From assembly GCF_000524195.1 (NCBI RefSeq), contig NW_020170401.1, forward strand, positions 76,657-140,656: DNA of 64,000 nucleotides, written 5' to 3'. The position numbers were made by a program, and so were the translations under genes. This DNA is from Echinococcus granulosus (Eukaryota > Platyhelminthes > Cestoda > Cyclophyllidea > Taeniidae). Below, one piece after another: positions 46,384 to 56,771 of this stretch. The notes under the pieces are model-generated. The model worked only from the letters and a program-made list of their open reading frames with translations, ran no database searches and had not been told where the DNA came from. How positions within the stretch are numbered: the first letter of the stretch is position 1; every line of letters starts with the position of its first letter.

Positions 46384-49300
46384 ATGATGGAGCTAAATCA
46401 GACATGTTTTCACTCGTGCGATCTGAAGGAAGAATTCAAGGGCAAATCTGCTTTGCCACATATCCAAATGTACGTACTCGACTTGCTTCACTGTAATCCC
46501 ATTAGATTAAGCCTTACCGGTTTTAAACCAGAAGATTTCAAAACCATCAACGGACAGTATAATTCTCTCGCCTGTTATGGGGAGGTTCGAGTGGCATACT
46601 GCATCACACGGTTCTTTCCCCTCACTATGCATCGATTTGGACCTTGGAGCGTAATCCGCCCCACGAGGGACAATTACTCAGATCCTGTGCTTTTCAACGA
46701 AAACTTCGAAATACCCTTAGCCTACTGCTACCTCTACGACTTCTATGGAATCAGTTTTGTGCTTTGTTCTACCTACACCGACAGCAACGGTGTGCACGAT
46801 CAATATTTAGGTGGGTGTTACCTCCGGCTCTACAACTCGAAGAAGTGGGTTTCTTTACTTGTCTTTGACGAGATCTCGCAGGGTGTTTCGTAGTGGCGTG
46901 TATGAGTTAGAATTGCATTTGCTAAAGAATTACAAGCTAAAGAGTTTGGATGATGTTGTGGAATGCATAGTAGACCACGAGATGGACGGGAAACCGAGAG
47001 GTTTGAAGGAGCTGAACCACCTGCTTAAGGTGAGGCGGAAACAAATCCGCGGTGAGCTTGTTGCGACCCCGTTGGACCAGAAGACTCTCTCTGTTGTGGA
47101 GCCTCGGATTGAGGAGCTGAAACGCGGCAGCGGTAAGATGTTTCTCCGCGTGAAGTTTGAATTCTCGCGGTCTTATCCTTCGCTCTACGTGCCGGTGGTG
47201 TTCAAATACCCTGTGAGTGGAGTTTGTGACGCTTGAAAAATTTTTGGTTTTACATAGAGCTATCCCTCATTTGCTCCCACTAGGTGATGCCTGGGTTGGA
47301 TGAGGATGCAAGACCAGAGAAGGTGAGTTGTTTGTGCCGAAAATTTAAACCGCATTTTAGTGGAATCCCCATGACGAAATGTACTTCAAGATGACGCGAA
47401 ACATTCGCACAGTGGCTGTGGACAGGGAGAGGATACCGAACAAGGAGATGCTAGAAAGGTTGAAGGTAGGCTGACGATGACTGCTTGTTTCTAATGCAAC
47501 TAAATGTCGCCTTGTGTAGGCTATTATTGAATCGGGTTATGGTGAAGTGCTGTCGGAGAAGGACGGTGATTTGATTTGGCAGTTCCGCTTCTACCTGGCG
47601 AATAAATTTCCCGAGGTAATTAGTGTTTAGTCTATCTAAGAATTTGGTTGACGTTTCTTTGAAAGCAAAGCTTTTTGGAGTAGACATGATGAAATATTGG
47701 GCAGATTGTCGGTGTTAATATCCTCAAAAGTTTAGTTATATTGTAGTCATTGACCAACTTTATTACGACAAACAAAACCTTCAACGCTACTGGTAGCATT
47801 ACCAAAACTACTAAAAGTGGTGCCAGCACCATTGGCACCATCCTCATCACCACAAACCATCACCTCCGATATCGATGGTGACGCAGGTGATGTGGGTTTA
47901 ACATTCAATTCGGTTTAAATATGAATGCGGTAAAAGATGCGCAATCGCATCATAGTCCAGTCATCTGATTAGTTGCTTTTGCTCCCTCTTTTGTACAGAC
48001 TGCACTAGCTACGTTTCTTCTCTCCGTACGGTGGCAATACCCAGAGCAGGTGAGTCAGGCGGTGGAATTGCTACTCAGCTGGTCGCCTTCCTGTGTCTCA
48101 CCTGAAGCGGTCCTCGAACTGTTAACCCTCACCTACACCCACCCCGTGTGTCGGCGGTTCGCTATCTCTCGCCTCCAAGAGGCATCCGATGATGTAAGTT
48201 TGTTCCCATTTTTTCCTAATCCGATCTCATCCTTCTTTTTTATCCCCCTTCGTCATTGTCTTGTTCTTCGTACACTTGAACGAGGGCAACACATAAGTGA
48301 GGTTGCGACTCACACCTGAGATAACCTAATGAAAGGGGTGGCACCTTACACACAGGCCAATTTTTGAATTCATCTTACCATTTGGGTGTATTTTCTGCTT
48401 ACCTGAACTACGTTTTAAGGTGATTGGAGGAAAAAGTGGATGAATGTGGTAGGGTAGATTGGTGAAGGAGGGCGTGGTATCCGCCGTTGTTTCTGCCTTC
48501 TATCCTATGTGATTGTACCACAAGCGTAATTCCAATATCTCTGCTTAGGATATTGAGCTCTACTTGTACCAGTTGGTGCAGGCTCTGCGCTACGAAAATC
48601 ACGAGGAGATTCTTCGTTCCTCAAAGATCCCCACTCTCGGTGTGGACAGTGAAGACCAAAAGGAAAAGGAAGGCGTAGCGTTGAAGAAGACAGAGGGAAA
48701 GGCTGATGAACCGAGCTCAGTGAGATCACGACCTCGATCGAAACGGCCTGCCCTTGGGCCTGATGACATTCCATGGAAGGTGGGTTGTTTTTCAGTCTAA
48801 GTTTCTTGAGTCCTTTTTTTTCAAGTGATTTCATATCTATTTGCTCGGACTTCCTTTGACTCAGCACCACTTTCTGTCTGTTCATTGAGTCCCTTAAAGG
48901 GATCTACTAGGTGCAGAGGGTGTTAGGCGGCAGAGAGTGTGGATGTGTGCAAACACCTGCTTTAGGCACACCTAAGTTCATTTGCCCTGAAGATGTATGA
49001 GGCTGACGAAGGATTGTTCTAACATTGAACGAATCATCCCTCTAGGCGAAGGCGGCCCTAGACCTGGGGCTATCAGGTGCTGCTCCTTGAAAGGGGTAGC
49101 ACTCTACTGGTCGGTGGGTCGATGCTAGTCAAGTTGGTGTCATTTAGCTTCCAGGTTACAAAGGAACTAAAATACAGTGGAATCTAATGATGAAATCGAG
49201 CTTGGAGCGTAACACTGCGGGATTTTTAATATGTAAATATTGTGTCCAAAGGAGCAAATCAGAAAGACCACAATGTGCTTTTGAAGTAATGCTTGTGTTT

Positions 49301-52300
49301 GGAGAAACGTTCAACCAGTTTCACTGTTGTTAAATTGCATCATAAATGATGAGAAGGGTGAGTTCCCACTGATTTGGGCGTCTTGAGACTGACATAGCAG
49401 GTGGGGTTATCGGCCTGGGATGAATAGAGCATCGAAACCACTTCGTCCACTTTATTGAACAGAGGGTGAGGGGAGTATCGAATCACACCCAATATTTGTT
49501 GGAAAAGTATGTGAAGAGCACGTGGAATCCTCCATGTTGAATGAAATGCCAGTGTAGAGTAACCGATGTGAATTGCGAGATGTAGAGCTGCCACAATGAA
49601 AAAGATTAAACATGGAATTGTTTTGTGGAAAGCGAAGTTAGAGACTAAAGAAACGCTGGACATGGCCGTGGGGCCGCTCGAGCGAGTTTTGAGGTGGAGT
49701 CACCTCGGTTGGCATGAAAGTACTGTTTAACGAAAAGCATTTTCTTGAATGGTTGCCGTGGTGGTAGGAAAGTTGTAACGCTGAAAGTTCAATATTGGGG
49801 AAAATGGCGTAAATTGTTTTATACTGTATCAAAAATGATATCAGAAAGTGAGATGCTGTACATTGAATAGCTCAACAATTTCTCTCCTTTGCATTTGGGT
49901 GACAGACCGACCTGGCGACATTCCTCATCCAACGTGGCCGCGGTAAATTCCGACTGGCTAACTACCTCTATTGGTTCCTCCATCTGGAAGCCCATGAAGA
50001 CACCCCCTCTACTTCTGAGGTCAAAGCCATGTTCAGCCACGTGCTCAAACGGTTCATGGCCGCCCTGGAATGCGTGAGTTGGCTGTCTTGTCGGTTTGAC
50101 GAATGCGATCTACCATTGTTACTGGCCAGCTGGAGACAGGCTTAAAGTCCGTTATTTACTAATTTTTTAATTCTGGTGTTGGTAGCATGGAGAAACTCTG
50201 AATCTTATCTCTTGCTGTAGTTTGACACGTTTGCTTTTTTGTTTGATCTGGTCTCAACAGGGCTCCGAGGAGCACAGGTCCTGGCACTCGGATCTGCTGA
50301 ACCAAACAAAGTTCGTGAATGGACTCTATGAACTGGTGAAGAGGGTGCATGAGGACGCCTCGAAACGGATAAGAAAGGTGAGTGGAAATATTTACGAAGA
50401 CTAAGTGTGAGATGTCTCTTTTTTTGTAGTAGCCCATAGTGACATTTGCCCAGGGCGAAAGTTACTTTAGTAAAGCCAAAAAACATGGCCCAACGTCTGG
50501 GATATTTGACGTAATTTCACTTCTACTTGTTGATGCTATCCAACCAATTGTCCGATCTTGACAAAGTGATGTGAATGATATTTGTGAGCTTAATGTAGTC
50601 AGTGCCTTTGAAAGACCATTTGCACTTGGTGGACGAAGGCTACAATTCTTTACTCATGATTGTGCAAGTAACGTAGGATTGGGTAGTCGCTGACAAGTAA
50701 ATGCACTGCCGTGTCTCCACAGCTCCAGCCTTTTGGTGAGGTTTCTTGTTAGGTAATGCGTCAATTCATTTAGATGCAAGCCTCCTTTGAAGCATGAGTC
50801 GTATTCTTTGCAAGAAGTAGAAATTGTTGGGCATATTAGAGTGGACTACTGTAAAATAATTTGACGAATTGCCTCTGGGGACTGCGAGGCTGATAGCATC
50901 GGGGGCGTGAGTGGAGCTCCGTGTTACCGCTTTGGGGGTGGGGGTATAGAAAAGGGAGGAAAGGGTTGAATCGTGCTGTTAAAAAGATTCAAGTAATGCC
51001 ATAGTCACTTAAAAGTGTCATTTTACTGTATCTACGAACCGACTATTCAAGTATGGTACCCACTTCCAGCTTCCGAACTCTCAAAGTGTTGGAAATGGGG
51101 TCTGTTGTACACGAATTATACGATAACCCCATAACTTAGCGTGGACTTTGTAATGAGATTTGAAAATAAAGGTTACTACTTCAGCTAGTAAAGAAACCTT
51201 ATTTAGTAATAAACATTTCTAACATATTAGTTGATTGATTGGTCATAGATGTTGGCACAGAAGGAATTGGTCTTGCAAGCACTGGAGTTGTCTCATCGAG
51301 TAGGTGGATCCCACCCGTCATTTGCCTGTTATGCATTTTCAATACACGCGAAAGCCATTTTTCTTGGCAACTTAGTCAATATTTCAGCAAACAACATTCA
51401 GTACACGGGTGTTTTATCCAGCATTCGTGAAAGAGGTGCTAAGCACGAAGTTGGTGCTCCTTGAAGTTTTTATCTTATTATGTGACGCCTATTCACCTGA
51501 GCGCTACCACGACTTTTCCTTCCTGGTAGATGTGGATGTAGGTGATTGGAAACCACATGAACTTTTTCGGTCACTCGATAGTTTTAGGGCTCTGTTTACT
51601 TTAACCTAGGTGAATGGAGCCCTGGCATAATCGTATACTACTTGTTTTTTGTCTTAAAATGCATGTGTTGAAGGCATTTAAACTGACTCGTTTATTTCGT
51701 ATTTCGGTAACTCAGATGGAAATTCTGAAGAACCTCTTGCGAACCGAAGGTGCTTCGTTAACCCAATTTGAGCGACCGCTCCCCTTTCCTGTGGACCCCA
51801 ACTTTTTGATCGCCACTGTTGACGCTGATTCTGCGACGCTCTTTAAGGTAAGTACGAGCAGCGGCAGCTCTACTCACTTTTGCACCTCATGTGGAGAGAG
51901 TGTCTTTCCAAGTGGGGAGTTTGTAAGATGCTTTCGAATGTCGTTTTTTCACACTTGTCATTGTGGTAAGATGGTCTTAACGGCGAGTGTGGCCTTAGAA
52001 ATGATCCTCTGTGCAGTATACATGGAAGTATTTGTCCATGGGTGGTATATGCAGCCAGGTCTCGGCACATACATGGCATATCGCCATCTTCTATACTTTT
52101 ATCCCATCGGTCAGAGCTGCTATGGATTAATGGGACTGACTTATGAGATGTTGTCATGGGTGAGTGGAGGGGTGGATGGTGAATACATTTTTGAGGAGTA
52201 TATTCTATAGGGCTCAAGTTAATACTGTAGATATGATGAGCCATCTCGTCTGAGACTCACTCGCCCACGTGGACGGAGCGGTAGTACGAGCGCAAATTCG

Positions 52301-55300
52301 TGTTGGTGGTAACCAACGCTCGAGACGAGTGAAGGTGTGGGTTGGAAAGGCAGTAAAGACTTGGCCTCATAGGGGTGGTCTCACACAGCTGCAGATGAGT
52401 TCTTCAAGCGTTTTTCGTTTCGTTGAACAGGATGGAGCATAGTTTCCTGCGCACCCTAGCCCTCTCCGTAGGAAGTGAGATTCAGTTTGCTTTCAAGCGT
52501 AGTGGAGGCCTTTAGGGATGTAGTATGAGTGGTGTTAACAGTCCTCTCTGACCGCAGTGGCGACCAAATCGCGGGAGGTTGAGAATGTTCTCGGTGTCGT
52601 GAAGACGCCTCATTACATTGTTTAGCGTGCTGCAGAGTTTGAGGTAAGGGTAGTCATTGAAAGCTGCTGCAGTTACTTTGTGAATCCACTGTTGCGACTG
52701 TCTACGAGAAGTGGCTTTCCTCCGCAGTAATAAGCTGAACCACTTAGCCACAAACCTTCTTTGAAGCACCAACGAGTGTTTTCGCATTCTTCTCAAGGGG
52801 CAAAAGATGTCGAACGTATTGCATCTTGCTGCCAACAAAAGAGTGTCTTTGTTATGATCGTGCAGAAGGATTGAAGAACAATCTAGAACTTGCCTTATAA
52901 CAAGCACGCATAAAGTTTGTAGAATTTGTAGCTTTGGTGACATGATGGCAGCCCTACGCCACCAATATGATGACCGAATTGTGGGATTGTGAATGATATG
53001 ACTCAGAGAGTCATTCACTGTCAAAATTGTTAATTATTCGTTTAAACCGTACCCGTATTACCCCTTGTAGAGCACCACGCAACCCGCCTCGCTAAGCCTA
53101 GTGTCTCCGGAGGGCCAACTCTACCGAGTGATCTTCAAAATCGGTGACGATTTGCGACAGGATCAAGTGGTTCTGCAGATGATTCGTCTCATGGATGTGG
53201 TAGATGACACATTACTTTTCCTGTTGCTTCTCTTGTTCTCTCGACTGAAAGAAGGTGACTGATTTCTTGAACTCGTGTTTTTCCCATTCCCAGGTCTTGA
53301 AGAAGGAGATGTTTGACCTTCATCTGACGCCCTACATTGTGCTTGCTGCCACTTGTCGTCATGGTATGTCGATCGATAAGTAAATGTATGAAATAAGTAT
53401 TTGCGAACATTGGAGTTGAATATGCTTAACTCTTTTTGGGAAGAGTCTTTATCTTTTCATTGTTGACGATTAATCCATCAAGTTGGAATCATCCCGTCAA
53501 ACTTATTTCCTCCCCTTTAAGATGATTTTCCCCATTTCGACGAAGTGGTATTCGATCGTTGTCGTGGATTGTTTAAAATATCGCCGTGGAAACGTCTTTT
53601 AAAGGGCAACGAATTTCCACGGAATTTTTGTTGTTGGCTGGCTTGTCGATGTTCCTTTCTCTCGCTGTAACACATTTCTTTCAGTGGTCGGAATTTGTTG
53701 AAGTAACATTTATAGAGCTCTTAACCAGCACTGTCCAAGGTGATAATCATTAGCTTGAGCTGGGATGCATCTCAATCCTTAAAATGCAGACTTTCGGAAC
53801 CATTTGTGAAAGGTTATCTAGTCTTGCACTGCGGTACACTTCCAAAAGTATAGGGGTCATTACATTAGTTGGGATGACAACTGTCCTCAGAAAGTTGGGA
53901 TATTAATGGGAGGTTAGAATTTTTTCATCAAAATGATCTCAAGAAGGGACTCTTCTATCTCCGGGAAATGTGCTTTGCAATGGTCCATGTGTCAACCTTA
54001 TGAAAGTAAGGGTGGATTCCTGAATGACTGATGTGGATGGTTAGTGTTAACTCCACCCAACCGCGTCAAGTTTGTTTTTATTCAAACTAACCAACAAATC
54101 CATCTGTTTACCGCTTATCATAGACTGAAACAGAAGATATGTCGTGGGCATGTAGCTCTAGTCGCGAAAGTGTTATTTCAGATTCCGTCTTTTTGTGATT
54201 GCAAAGAAGCTAGCCAACAAATGTTCCTTTTCAGGTTTCATCCAATTTGTGAAGGGTGTTCGGCTGTCCGACGTGAATAGGGAGGAGGGCTGTATTTTGA
54301 AGTACCTTCAACAGCGGGCTCCGAGTGCTAAGGACCCTCTGGGTCTTCAACCGAAGGTTCTCGAGACGTACATCCGGTCGTGTGGTGAGTCCAAACTGCC
54401 TATTTACTTCCGAAGTAATCATTTCTATTTATCCATCCACCTACTCATCAAGGGGCTTCTGGTACAGATGCCTCTTATGGGTCTTCTAACTCCACCTAGC
54501 GTTGATTACCGACCTATAACTGCTTGAGCTACAGTATGTGTTTCTTCCTTCTCACTCTTCCCACCGAGATACTCTGTGAGAAGGCACGTTTAATCCAAAA
54601 TCCATCCAAAATAGTCTTACTACGCCTTGTTAGAATTAATTGTAAGACCGCGAGACTAAGGAATGCGTTTCTTTTTCCGTCCTCTTATTTGCCAGGTGGC
54701 CACTGCCCCAAGAGCAGTAGAGATATCCCACAAGAGTATTCAATGCCTTTTTAGCAATGGTTGATGTGTAGGAAATTTTGAAGTGTGTATATCATTGTCT
54801 CATTCCTTTCTCCTTGATTTGGGAATTAAGCGGGCTACTGTGTGATGACGTACCTGCTGGGAGTGGGCGATCGGCACATGGATAACATAATGCTTACGCC
54901 CGAGGGTCAGCTTTTCCACATCGACTTCAGCTTCATTCTCGGTTACGACCCCAAGCTCATGGCGCCCGAGGTGCGACTGACAAAGGATATGATTGAGGCC
55001 ATGGGGGGAGCGAAGACGCCGACCTTCAATAATTTTGTCAACATCTGTGTGACTGCCTTCCTTTCTCTGCGCAGGTCAGTCATCATATGTTGTTCTACTT
55101 TGGTGGGCAAACTAAGTGGAACCCTGCTTCTCAAACAGCTGCTTGCCTTTTAGAGATGGCAGTTTTCTGTTATTGATGGTAGGCATTACCAAGATGTTTT
55201 CATTTTGGTAGGCCTCTGAGAGACACCTCAAATGCAGTAGTTGGAGAGATTGAAGTTAGGGTATTTGGAGGACCGAATCCTAACCATAACACGGTAGTAA

Positions 55301-56679
55301 CACTATTCAACTATCCACTTCTGGTAGGTGTAAGATTGCTGGGAAATGAGAGAGCCCTCCTGAAATTCGTAAAGCCTCCCATGAGCGAATCTCTCAATTG
55401 AAGGCTGAACAATGCTCCCCCGTATCCTTTATGACCCAACCAGGACCAGTATGTTTAATTGTTCTTCAACGACACTCTAAGCACAAGTAGCTTGATGAAT
55501 GTTAATCGGAAGAACTGGAGGACCGCACATGTTTAACGAAAGTTAAGCCATTAACAGATGGGTCTTCAGTGCTTGGATGTAGGCATATGCTTTGAGCCTG
55601 AGATGGAGCACTACTCTGTTTAGTAGACTTTCCGTTGCCAATTTTTCTTTATTATTGCTTCTGCCTCTATTATTGGGGGCGCTGGCGTCGCTACCATTGC
55701 CGTTATTATTGTTACTTTGTGAGATAAGGATTGTTTGCCTGACTGGCAGTTTTTCGCCTATCCTGGTATAATTACTGAATCATAAGGACAGAGTCAAGGG
55801 AATTAAACACGATTTCCCACTTAGATTGTTTTTCTGCCTCGTGCTCGCTCTACCGTGCCTTGCTTTTGATTCAGTGGCAGTAAGTTACTGCCCTAAAGCA
55901 TAGGGTTTTACAAGTAGGAGTAAACGGTTGGAGGAGTGGCATAGCCACTGAAAGTGAGCTACAAAAGCTAAGGCGATAGGCAGGGATGCAGTAAAAGTAA
56001 GTGACTTTGTTTCGACTCTCCCTCCTCAGGCACGCCAATCTCTTTCTGACGATGTTATCCTTGGTGCAAGACGCGGGTATAAAGGATATTGCGCGGGATC
56101 CGATGAAGGCGCGTGATTTTGTGAAGGAGCGCTTCTGCCTCGATGAGACGGAAGAAAGGGCGGCCCATCGATTTGCTAGTCGTATCTTTGACTCTATCAA
56201 AGCGATTGTGCCGGAGGTGATGGAGAGGATCCACACTGTTATGCAGGTAGGTTGGCTCTATGTGTTTGTCAAATTGGTAATGCTTGCTATTTGTGAATAC
56301 CACCGTCACTGATGCTACCGTCGGCACCGATACCTTTGACACCACAGCGACTACCAGAAACTTTGACGCTTCCATCACCATCGACTACATTGCCTCCAAC
56401 GCTGCTTGCAACCTTCAATATCACTGCTGCAACAGCTACCACCAGCACAGCAACCACTGCCACTCTCACTGCTGCCACTACAAACACCATCAGTGCCACT
56501 GTTACCGACACTATTGCCAGTACTGCGTTCAACATCACACAGAAGGTTTTTCAGCTAGCCTTGGTCACGAAATCTTTAGGTTGTGGCCTCAAAGCCATTC
56601 ACTTTGGTTTTCAGCTGATGTGACGCCTTTCTTACCATCTTTGTAGAAATGTCGTCGTGTACTGAAGGAGTGGAATTAA
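46384..56679 (+). CDS. PIK3C3: PIK3C3 / Vps34 class III phosphatidylinositol 3-kinase
   Basis: Sixteen exons: 46384-46844, 46882-47212, 47284-47322, 47361-47465, 47520-47615, 47999-48193, 48549-48779, 49906-50073, 50261-50377, 51716-51847, 53071-53199, 53294-53363, 54235-54384, 54831-55074, 56030-56246 and 56647-56679. All junctions are GT-AG with compatible phases, encoding 905 aa (human 887). Order: C2 domain (exons 1-2), helical PIK domain (DLIWQFRFYL...LVQALRYENHEEI, ATFLIQRGRGKFRLANYLYWF) and kinase domain (IFKIGDDLRQDQ, LTPYIVLAATCRHGFIQFV, catalytic loop GVGDRHMDN at about 752-760). It phosphorylates phosphatidylinositol to PI3P on endosomes and autophagosomes with Vps15 and Beclin-1. 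The activation-loop DFG reads DFS (773-775). The C-terminus ends KEWN rather than the human YWRK. The start is the first of two adjacent ATGs; the second, one codon on, is equally possible. Confidence 0.96.
47762..47868 (+). repeat. Imperfect ACN/ATN triplet tract in PIK3C3 intron 5
   Basis: A run dominated by triplets such as ACT, ACC, ATT and AGC (for example CTACTGGTAGCATTACC) within the 383 bp intron. It has three-base periodicity without coding potential. Confidence 0.5.
48780..49905. other. PIK3C3 intron 7
   Basis: GTGGGT donor to GACAG acceptor, 1126 bp. I see no repeat, RNA or coding signal in it. The shorter introns 5 (383 bp) and 6 (355 bp) before it are likewise empty apart from the triplet tract in intron 5. 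Confidence 0.6.
50378..51715. other. PIK3C3 intron 9 (1.34 kb)
   Basis: Contains repeat copy B (51263-51575). The rest is anonymous. Confidence 0.6.
51263..51575 (+). repeat. Old dispersed repeat, copy B
   Basis: Matches copy A (31880-32310, opposite strand) in two blocks: 51263-51325 and 51420-51570. Block 2 contains AGCATTCGTGAAAGAGG, differing from copy A at one of 17 bases, and a shared CTCCTTGAAG-like segment. The two host introns belong to unrelated genes, so this is a dispersed element and not a gene duplication. Confidence 0.6.
51848..53070. other. PIK3C3 intron 10 with a 170-codon antisense ORF
   Basis: A minus-strand frame at 52512-53024 is the longest open frame in the PIK3C3 introns (170 codons, basic and Leu/Arg-rich). 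It is unrecognised, has no evident promoter or poly(A) signal and may be chance. Overlapping open frames also occur on both strands at 51614-52244. Confidence 0.4.
53364..54234. other. PIK3C3 intron 12
   Basis: 871 bp between the HG codon halves of the LTPYIVLAATCRHGF segment. No feature recognised. Intron 13 (54385-54830, 446 bp) is equally empty. Confidence 0.6.
55075..56029. other. PIK3C3 intron 14
   Basis: 955 bp, phase 2 (AG/G). A short ATT/GCC triplet tract lies near 55655-55715. Nothing else recognised. Confidence 0.6.
56296..56538 (+). repeat. Imperfect ACN triplet tract in PIK3C3 intron 15
   Basis: About 240 bp dominated by ACC, ACT, GCT and ATC triplets in one register, producing Thr-rich shadow ORFs over 100 codons long. 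It fills most of the 400 bp intron between the last two coding exons. Confidence 0.6.
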
Positions 56680-56765
56680 GGCTTGTATTGTTGCTTATTT
56701 GTTTGTCGGATTTTGCTCTCAAATCACCTTACTTATTCTCTCTACCATAAGTTCCCTTGAAGATA

Positions 56766-56771
56766 AATAAA
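56766..56771 (+). terminator. Poly(A) signal of PIK3C3
   Basis: AATAAA, 86 bp beyond the stop codon. A second AATAAA occurs near 57094. Confidence 0.65.

Noticed and set aside
56287..56646. Thr/Asn- and His/Cys-rich ORFs over 100 codons between the last PIK3C3 exons
   Set aside because: They are produced by an imperfect ACN triplet tract in an intron that must be spliced to reach the final exon.
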